This document shows positions 1 to 4,300 of a stretch of DNA of 5,737 bases, piece by piece (the stretch's first letter is position 1; each line of letters opens with the position of its first letter). A program made the position numbers and the translations under genes. Origin of the DNA: Oscillospiraceae bacterium (GTDB lineage Bacteria > Bacillota > Clostridia > Oscillospirales > UBA929); the NCBI GenBank assembly GCA_031258665.1, contig JAIRML010000171.1, positions 1 to 5,737 of the forward strand, written 5' to 3'. The notes below the pieces were generated by a model. It ran no database searches and was not told where the DNA came from. It worked only from the letters and a program-made list of their open reading frames with translations.

Positions 1-2
1 AC

Positions 3-68
3 GTGGGCTGCCCCTGCAGCCCACAACTCAAATTCTTGTAACTTGTTGCCGCTGGCAACAAGTTACAA
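3..68. repeat. Two-hairpin intergenic repeat, copy 1
   Basis: Two perfect stem-loops stand side by side. Hairpin A pairs GTGGGCTG (3-10) with CAGCCCAC (17-24) around a 6-nt loop. Hairpin B pairs 15 bases at 36-50 with 54-68 around the loop GCT. Between and partly overlapping them lies AAATTCTTGT (30-39). The same order of elements recurs at 550-618 and 693-750. The element ends about 20 bases before the yaaR ribosome binding site, so it lies in or just ahead of that gene's leader. The window starts at its edge, so it may continue upstream. Its function is unknown; it may be a dispersed structured repeat or an RNA stability or termination element. Confidence 0.7.
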
Positions 69-98
69 CCGGCCGGCGGCATCGCTGCGGGGGACAAT

Positions 99-548
99 AT
101 GAAGATTCAAGACCTGAGCGGTTTTCACAATCTCATCCGCGCCGGGACAGGTGTCGAGCGCCGGGAACCGGCCGGTCAGACGCCCAGTTTCCGGCAGGAG
201 CTCGCGCAGCTCAGCCGCGCGGAGGCTGAGCGCAAACTCGTCGGGCTGCAACAGGACATCGACCGGCAGGGCCAGACGCTGGCCCGCCGGTGTGATATTG
301 TGGAGCTGAAAAAGTATCGGGAGATGATCGCCGAGTTCATGTACGAGGCGGTGCGTTTTGCCTTTTCGTTCAAAAAGCAGTCGATGATGGACGCGCGCGG
401 GCGGCACCGGATCTACGCCACCATCAAGCGGATCAACAAAAAGCTGGAGGAACTGGCCGCGCAGATGCTGCAGGACCAGACAGACACCCTGGCCGTCATG
501 CACTCCATCGACGAGCTGAGAGGCCTGCTGCTGGACCTGTATCTCTAA
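99..548 (+). CDS. yaaR: YaaR-like DUF327 family protein
   Basis: A complete 149-residue protein resembling Bacillus YaaR (DUF327/COG1728), which has about the same length. Three parts support the match: a helix-rich middle with a lysine/tyrosine-containing segment (DIVELKKYREMI, residues 66-77), a basic helix RHRIYATIKRINKKLEEL (102-119), and the C-terminal family signature I-DELRGLLLDLY (137-148). It is soluble and mostly helical, with no signal peptide or membrane segment. The biochemical role of the family is not known. In Bacillus the gene lies between yaaQ and holB, near tmk and yaaT; here no holB follows, and the gene is flanked by hairpin repeats and appears to stand alone downstream. 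ATG 99 is chosen because GGGGGA (89-94) lies just ahead, although the 4-nt spacing is tight, and because the MKI start is typical of the family. The family call is firm from recalled similarity; function cannot be stated. Confidence 0.87.
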   Translation: MKIQDLSGFHNLIRAGTGVERREPAGQTPSFRQELAQLSRAEAERKLVGLQQDIDRQGQTLARRCDIVELKKYREMIAEFMYEAVRFAFSFKKQSMMDARGRHRIYATIKRINKKLEELAAQMLQDQTDTLAVMHSIDELRGLLLDLYL

Positions 549-549
549 C

Positions 550-618
550 GTGGGCTGCCTCCGCGGCCCACAACCCAAAATTCCTGTTTATTTGTTGAAA
601 AACTTTGTTTTTCAACAA
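550..618. repeat. Two-hairpin intergenic repeat, copy 2
   Basis: This begins two bases after the yaaR stop codon. Hairpin A pairs 550-557 (GTGGGCTG) with 564-571 (CGGCCCAC), including one G-T pair, around a 6-nt loop. The shared motif appears as AAATTCCTGT (578-587). Hairpin B pairs TTGTTGAAAAAC (592-603) with GTTTTTCAACAA (607-618) around TTT. The sequence ACGTGGGCTGCC at the left edge is the same as in copy 1, but hairpin B is different while still perfectly paired. It has no clean T-run after hairpin A, so it is not a classical terminator by itself. Confidence 0.7.
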
Positions 619-632
619 CACGGTGGTTGGAT

Positions 633-687
633 CGAGGCGCTGAGGCGCCTCGCGGGGTGCGGTTTGCGGAAGTGAATTCCGCAAACC
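633..687. repeat. Two further adjacent stem-loops
   Basis: CGAGGCGC (633-640) pairs with GCGCCTCG (645-652) around TGAG. GGTTTGCGGAA (661-671) pairs with TTCCGCAAACC (677-687) around GTGAA. Both stems are perfect. They lie between repeat copies 2 and 3 and continue the unbroken chain of hairpins after yaaR. No T-run follows either stem. They could be more divergent members of the same repeat family or folded parts of the yaaR 3' untranslated region. Confidence 0.6.
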
Positions 688-692
688 ACGGA

Positions 693-750
693 TGGGATCT
701 GTCCCAAAAAAATTCTTGTTTTTTATGGCCGCTTCGCGGCCATAAGTTAC
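693..750. repeat. Two-hairpin intergenic repeat, copy 3
   Basis: Hairpin A is reduced to TGGGA (693-697) paired with TCCCA (702-706). The motif AAATTCTTGT (710-719) is identical to copy 1. Hairpin B pairs TTATGGCCGC (723-732) with GCGGCCATAA (736-745) around TTC. AAGTTAC (744-750) follows at the right edge and also occurs at 60-66 in copy 1. The arrangement is therefore the same as in copies 1 and 2, with changed stem sequences. Confidence 0.6.
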
Positions 751-755
751 TAAAA

Positions 756-812
756 GCGACCTCAAAAAGCCCATGTGGGCGCCTTTGCGCCGCATGGGTT
801 TTTTGAGGTCGC
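756..812. terminator. Long, probably bidirectional intrinsic terminator
   Basis: Twenty bases at 756-775 pair with 793-812 with a single G-T wobble, and an inner stem GGCGC/GCGCC (778-782 with 787-791) caps the top. An A-run (764-768) precedes the GC-rich core GCCCATG and a T-run (799-804) follows CATGGG, the layout of an intrinsic terminator readable from either strand. The pairing continues beyond the A/T tracts with GCGACCTC/GAGGTCGC, making the stem unusually long. It lies about 210 bases after the yaaR stop and before the galactosidase promoter region, so it probably separates the two transcription units. Confidence 0.7.
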
Positions 813-865
813 CCATCAGCATAAAAACACTGTTTTTGTGTGGGAAATTGGTGCTTCTGAATATC

Positions 866-889
866 TTTGAAAAGGTATACCTTTTCAAA
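866..889. promoter_or_regulatory. 24-bp perfect palindrome, candidate operator
   Basis: The half-site TTTGAAAAGGTA is followed directly by its exact reverse complement, giving perfect two-fold symmetry without a spacer. It ends 5 bases upstream of the -35 of a candidate promoter at 895-923. A dimeric regulator binding here could control the galactosidase. As RNA it could instead form a 10-bp hairpin with a TATA loop. It does not match the CcpA cre consensus, and I do not recognise it as the site of a named regulator. Confidence 0.5.
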
Positions 890-894
890 AGAGC

Positions 895-923
895 GTCACA
901 GACGTTGCCAATACCAGTATACT
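895..923 (+). promoter_or_regulatory. Candidate sigma-A promoter for the galactosidase
   Basis: GTCACA (895-900, 4 of 6 matches to TTGACA) and TATACT (918-923, close to TATAAT) are separated by 17 bases in an AT-rich stretch. It is the best promoter I can find ahead of the galactosidase. Transcription would start near 930 and leave a 5' leader of about 330 bases. The -35 is weak, in line with possible activation through the adjacent palindrome. Another start nearer to the gene is not excluded. Confidence 0.4.
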
Positions 924-950
924 ACACACATTCTGCAAATTCAAGCGTGA

Positions 951-970
951 TAGACAATATTTTTTGTCTA
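951..970. repeat. Short inverted repeat in the galactosidase leader
   Basis: TAGACAA (951-957) pairs perfectly with TTGTCTA (964-970) around TATTTT. It lies downstream of the candidate promoter, so it would be near the 5' end of the transcript, either as a small RNA hairpin or as a regulator site in DNA. The stem is AT-rich and weak, and chance occurrence is possible. Confidence 0.35.
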
Positions 971-1108
971 CTTCAGTCAAACAAAACACAGAAAAGGTCG
1001 AAAAACGGCCATTTTAATAAGGTATAACATAATGAGACGCGCGGGAACTGCCGGAGGCGCTGCGGCCCAGTGGGGTACGCGTGGCCCGGTGGGACGCGCC
1101 CGGAAGCG

Positions 1109-1173
1109 CGGCGGTCGTTTTGTGTGCAGAGAAAACGGCCGCCGGCGGGACCGTTTGTGCGAACGACCCCGCC
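1109..1173 (+). other. Hairpin-forming GC-rich leader segment
   Basis: CGGCGGTCGTTTT (1109-1121) pairs with AAAACGGCCGCCG (1132-1144), 13 pairs with one G-T wobble, around a 10-nt loop. Next to it GGCGGG (1144-1149) pairs with CCCGCC (1168-1173), continuing after a two-base mismatch with CGTT/AACG (1152-1155 with 1162-1165). The two structures follow one another within the probable untranslated leader of the galactosidase. GC-rich sequence folds easily, so only the first hairpin, whose top is an A/T stem, is clearly above expectation. No T-run follows, so it is not an obvious attenuator. Confidence 0.4.
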
Positions 1174-1228
1174 CCGGGCGGAGTCCCGGCTGCCGTGCCG
1201 CGGACGTTGCGGCGGAGGGAAAGAGCAC

Positions 1229-1267
1229 ATGGTACGAAGGATGATACGAAAGGGGCAACGAATGTGA
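1229..1267 (+). CDS. Possible leader peptide coupled to the galactosidase
   Basis: A 12-codon frame (MVRRMIRKGQRM) starts at ATG 1229, 8 bases after a very good ribosome binding site, GGAGGGA (1214-1220). It ends with TGA at 1265-1267, overlapping the galactosidase start in the four bases GTGA (1264-1267). That overlap is the usual arrangement for translational coupling. The peptide is strongly basic and resembles nothing I know. The same frame is open back to ATG 1070, but that longer version is arginine- and proline-rich and has no good binding site. The alternative is that GGAGGGA is a chance purine run and no peptide is made. Confidence 0.35.
   Translation: MVRRMIRKGQRM
1249..1255 (+). 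promoter_or_regulatory. Ribosome binding site selecting a GTG start
   Basis: AAAGGGG lies 8 bases before GTG 1264. It decides the start of the galactosidase, because the nearest ATG (1262-1264) runs straight into TGA, and the first in-frame ATG (codon 17) falls inside the signal peptide's hydrophobic core. Confidence 0.7.
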
Positions 1268-1365
1268 AAGGAAGATCTGGAAAAATACTGGCGCTGTGTG
1301 TGGCGCTGACGATGGCGGCGGCGCCGCTGTTTGTCGTGCCGCCCGCGGTCCTCGCCGCATCGGCG
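1264..1365 (+). other. Signal peptide of the galactosidase
   Basis: Residues 1-34 have a basic start (K2, R4, K7), a hydrophobic core from about 8 to 30 (ILALCVALTMAAAPLFVV and on), and Ala-X-Ala-like ends at VLA-A (31/32) or ASA-G (34/35). No lipobox cysteine occurs at the cleavage region; C12 sits in the middle of the core. Export by Sec and release, or anchoring through an unseen C-terminal domain, is expected. Confidence 0.85.
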
Positions 1366-4300
1366 GGCGCGGTGACGTTTACAGGGAACGAGTTCACCGG
1401 CTCGGAGGGCCTCGGCACGTTCGCGCTGGGCAGTGAGAACCCCCGCGCGAATTTTTACCCGTACGCGGATGAGGAAAGCGCGCTCGCGCACCACACGCTG
1501 ACGCCCTTCTCCGACGAGGGCGTCACGTCCAATTCGCCGTTCATACAGCCGCTGAACGGCGTGTGGAAATTCAACTTTGCCGTGAACCCCGGTGTCCGCC
1601 CGTGGCCCGGCAACGAGGTCCAATCCGGCTTTGAAACCTCCGGCTTTGACGACAGCGGCTGGGACGACATCGCGGTGCCGGGCAACTGGCAGGTGAACTG
1701 GAACGAGGACGGCACATTCAAATACGACAGGATCATTTACACAAACGTCACATACCCGTGGAGCGGCTACGGCAACAGCGCCGGCGCCCCGAACACGCCC
1801 GCGGCGTACAACGGCGTGGGCACCTACCGCCGCACCTTCACGGTCCCCGCCGAGTGGAAAGAGGCGGGCCGCTCGGTGTTCCTGAACTTCGACGGCGCGA
1901 GCACGTTTTATCTGTGGGTCAACGGCCGCGCCGCCGGCTATTCCGAGGACCCGATGACGCGGCATGAGTTTGACATCACGCCTTACATAGACTACGACGG
2001 CGTGAACACCCTCGCGGTGCAGGTCATACGCTGGTCGGACGGCACTTGGTTTGAAGATCAGGATATGATCGATCTGTCCGGCATCTTCCGCAGCACGTAC
2101 CTCGTGGCGCGCCAGAAGGTCGATCTGTTTGACTTCGAGGTCAAGACGACGCCCGCGCAGGCCGGCGTCTACGACGGCGCGTGGAAGCTCGGCGTGACCG
2201 CGCTCCTGCGCGACTTCTCACAAGGCGGCCAGACGGCGGGGCGCGGCGACAAGCCCCTGTCCGTCAAACTCTACGACGGCGCCCAGCTCGTCGCGAGCGA
2301 CACCAAGACAGGGACATTCCAGACGATCGCGACGCCGACGGCGACGGGGCAGGCGCTCACACTCGGCCAGGGCTACAGGAATCTGTCGTACGAGGGCGCG
2401 AAGATTGAGTTCAGCTTCGATGTGCCGAACGCGAAGACGTGGTCGGCCGAGCACCCCAACCTGTACCACCTCGTGCTGCAGTGCGGCGACGAAATGACGG
2501 CCATACGCGTCGGCTTCCGCGAGATGACATTCACCACCGGCGCGGACGGGCGCGTGCTGATCAACGGCTCGCGCATCCTGTTTTACGGGGTCAATACCCA
2601 CGAGATCAACCCGGATACAGGCAGAACCATGACGCTCGATCTGATCCGGCGCGACGTCGAGCTTATGAAACAGTATAACGTCAACGCCATCCGCATGGCG
2701 CACTATCCGCACGACACGCGATACTACGACCTGGCCGACGAATACGGCCTGTACATCATGGACGAGGGCAACATCGAGTGCCATGGCAACCGCGGCCTCT
2801 CCAACGACGCGGCCTATGGGCCGATGCTGCGCGACCGCGAGGCCAACATGGTCGAGCGCGACAAGAACTACCCGAGCGTCGTCACGTGGTCGGTGGGCAA
2901 CGAGTCCGGCGGCGGCGCGAACTTCCAGGCGTACGCCGCGTCGTGGATCAAACTGCGCGACCCGTCCCGCCCGGTGCACAGCGAGTTTGACTCCGGCGCC
3001 CCGTACGACATGATCAGCCAGATGTACGCGACCGCGGACAGCTGGAACGGCACGGTCGCCGGGGCAAGCAAACCCGCCGTGCTGTGCGAGTACATGCACT
3101 CGATGGGCAACTCGGGCGGCGGCTGGAGCGCGTACACCGCGATCTTCGACAAATACCCGAAGGCCATGGGCGGCTTTGTGTGGGACTGGGTCGATCAGTC
3201 CATCCGGACGCCGCTCGCGAAGGTCAAACAGATCGCGGGGGACGCCGTCCACCCCGGGTACGTGACCGCCACCGCGGACGGCGCCGTGCACAGTGACGTC
3301 GCCGGCTACAGCGGCCGGGCGCTGTCGGGCTGGGTCGGCTTCACGCCCAACAGCGCGTATGCGCTGACGGACAACCTCACCGTGGACGTGGATGTGTATT
3401 CCACCGGCAGCGCGCCCGGCACACATTACTCCATATTGGGCAAAGGCGGAGACTATCAGTGGGTGCTCAAGGAGTACGCGAACGACATCCAATGGTTCAT
3501 CAAGGCCGGCAGCACAGGCGGCGCCGACAACAACGGCTGGCAGACCGTCTCCATTGTCAAACCGGCCGATTACGCCAACAACTGGCACAGACTGACCGGC
3601 ACGTACGCCGACCATAAGCTGATCCTTTACCTCGACGGCGTCAAAGTCGGCGAACGCGAAACGATCAATGAGGTCGTCGAGCAGCCGCAGAGCATCTGCG
3701 TCGGCGCGGACAACGGCGGGCGGCGCTACTCCGGGTACATCGGCAACGCCCGCGTGCTGAAGCGCGCGCTGACCGAGGCGGAGGTCCAAGCCAGCACCCC
3801 CGCGACGCCTGACGGCGACACGGTGTTCCAGCTGACGCTCTACGACGAGCCCGAGTGGGTTTCGGTTTACGGCGCCGAGGATTATTTTGCCTACGGCGGC
3901 GACTGGGGCGACAGCCCCAACGACAACAACTTCTGCGGCAACGGTATGATCTTAACTGACCGCACGGTGAAGCCGCAGGTGGACGAGATGAAGTACCAGT
4001 ACCGCATGCTCACGGCCGAGACCAAGAACGAGACCGTGGTCTATGACGCGGACATCGTCCACCCGGACAACACGCCGACGGGCGGCGGCAGCATCGTCCA
4101 AGACCCGCTGGGCCATGAGGGCGGCGCGCTGAAAGGCACGCGGCTGTATCCGAATCTGCCGGACTATGAACTCCGCACCGATTTCACCATAGACGTGTAC
4201 ATCTACCCGACGAGCGGCAGCGGCACGAAAAACATCTTCGAAAAGGGCAACGACCAGCAGTTCATGCTCCGCGAGCACGCCGGTCTGATCGACTTTACCA

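Larger units (their letters stand above)
549..1228. other. Gene-free regulatory and repeat region
   Basis: No convincing protein gene lies between the yaaR stop and the galactosidase leader. The open frames here are short, arginine-rich or antisense and lack good ribosome binding sites. The first half (549-812) is a chain of six or more stem-loops. Positions 813-1030 are AT-rich, unlike everything around them, and carry a palindrome, a candidate promoter and a small inverted repeat. Positions 1031-1228 turn abruptly GC-rich and can fold into long hairpins, consistent with an untranslated leader of the galactosidase transcript. I recognise no known riboswitch consensus in it. Confidence 0.6.

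Noticed and set aside
63..578. Antisense frame of 171 residues across yaaR
   Set aside because: It is opposite the recognised DUF327 protein and has no family resemblance.
1..750. CRISPR array
   Set aside because: The repeats are hairpins of variable sequence separated by a gene and irregular distances, without constant repeats and uniform spacers.
773..1027. 84-residue plus-strand frame
   Set aside because: It would start inside the terminator stem, has no ribosome binding site, and crosses the palindrome and candidate promoter.
1032..1244. 70-residue plus-strand frame in the galactosidase leader
   Set aside because: AAGG lies at a loose distance, the product is almost only arginine, glycine and alanine, and it resembles nothing; it is more likely untranslated leader.
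1031..1263. Riboswitch such as cobalamin or c-di-GMP type
   Set aside because: I could not find the conserved cores of those classes; only generic GC-rich hairpins are visible.
973..1965. Antisense open frame of 330 residues crossing the promoter and the galactosidase start
   Set aside because: It overlaps the signal peptide and sugar-binding domain of a well-supported gene and has an arginine-rich, low-complexity product.
2218..3789. Long antisense open frame of 523 residues
   Set aside because: It lies opposite the LacZ-type gene, whose plus-strand protein carries the catalytic motifs. The antisense product is rich in valine, arginine, alanine and histidine with no recognisable domain, as expected opposite a GC-rich gene.
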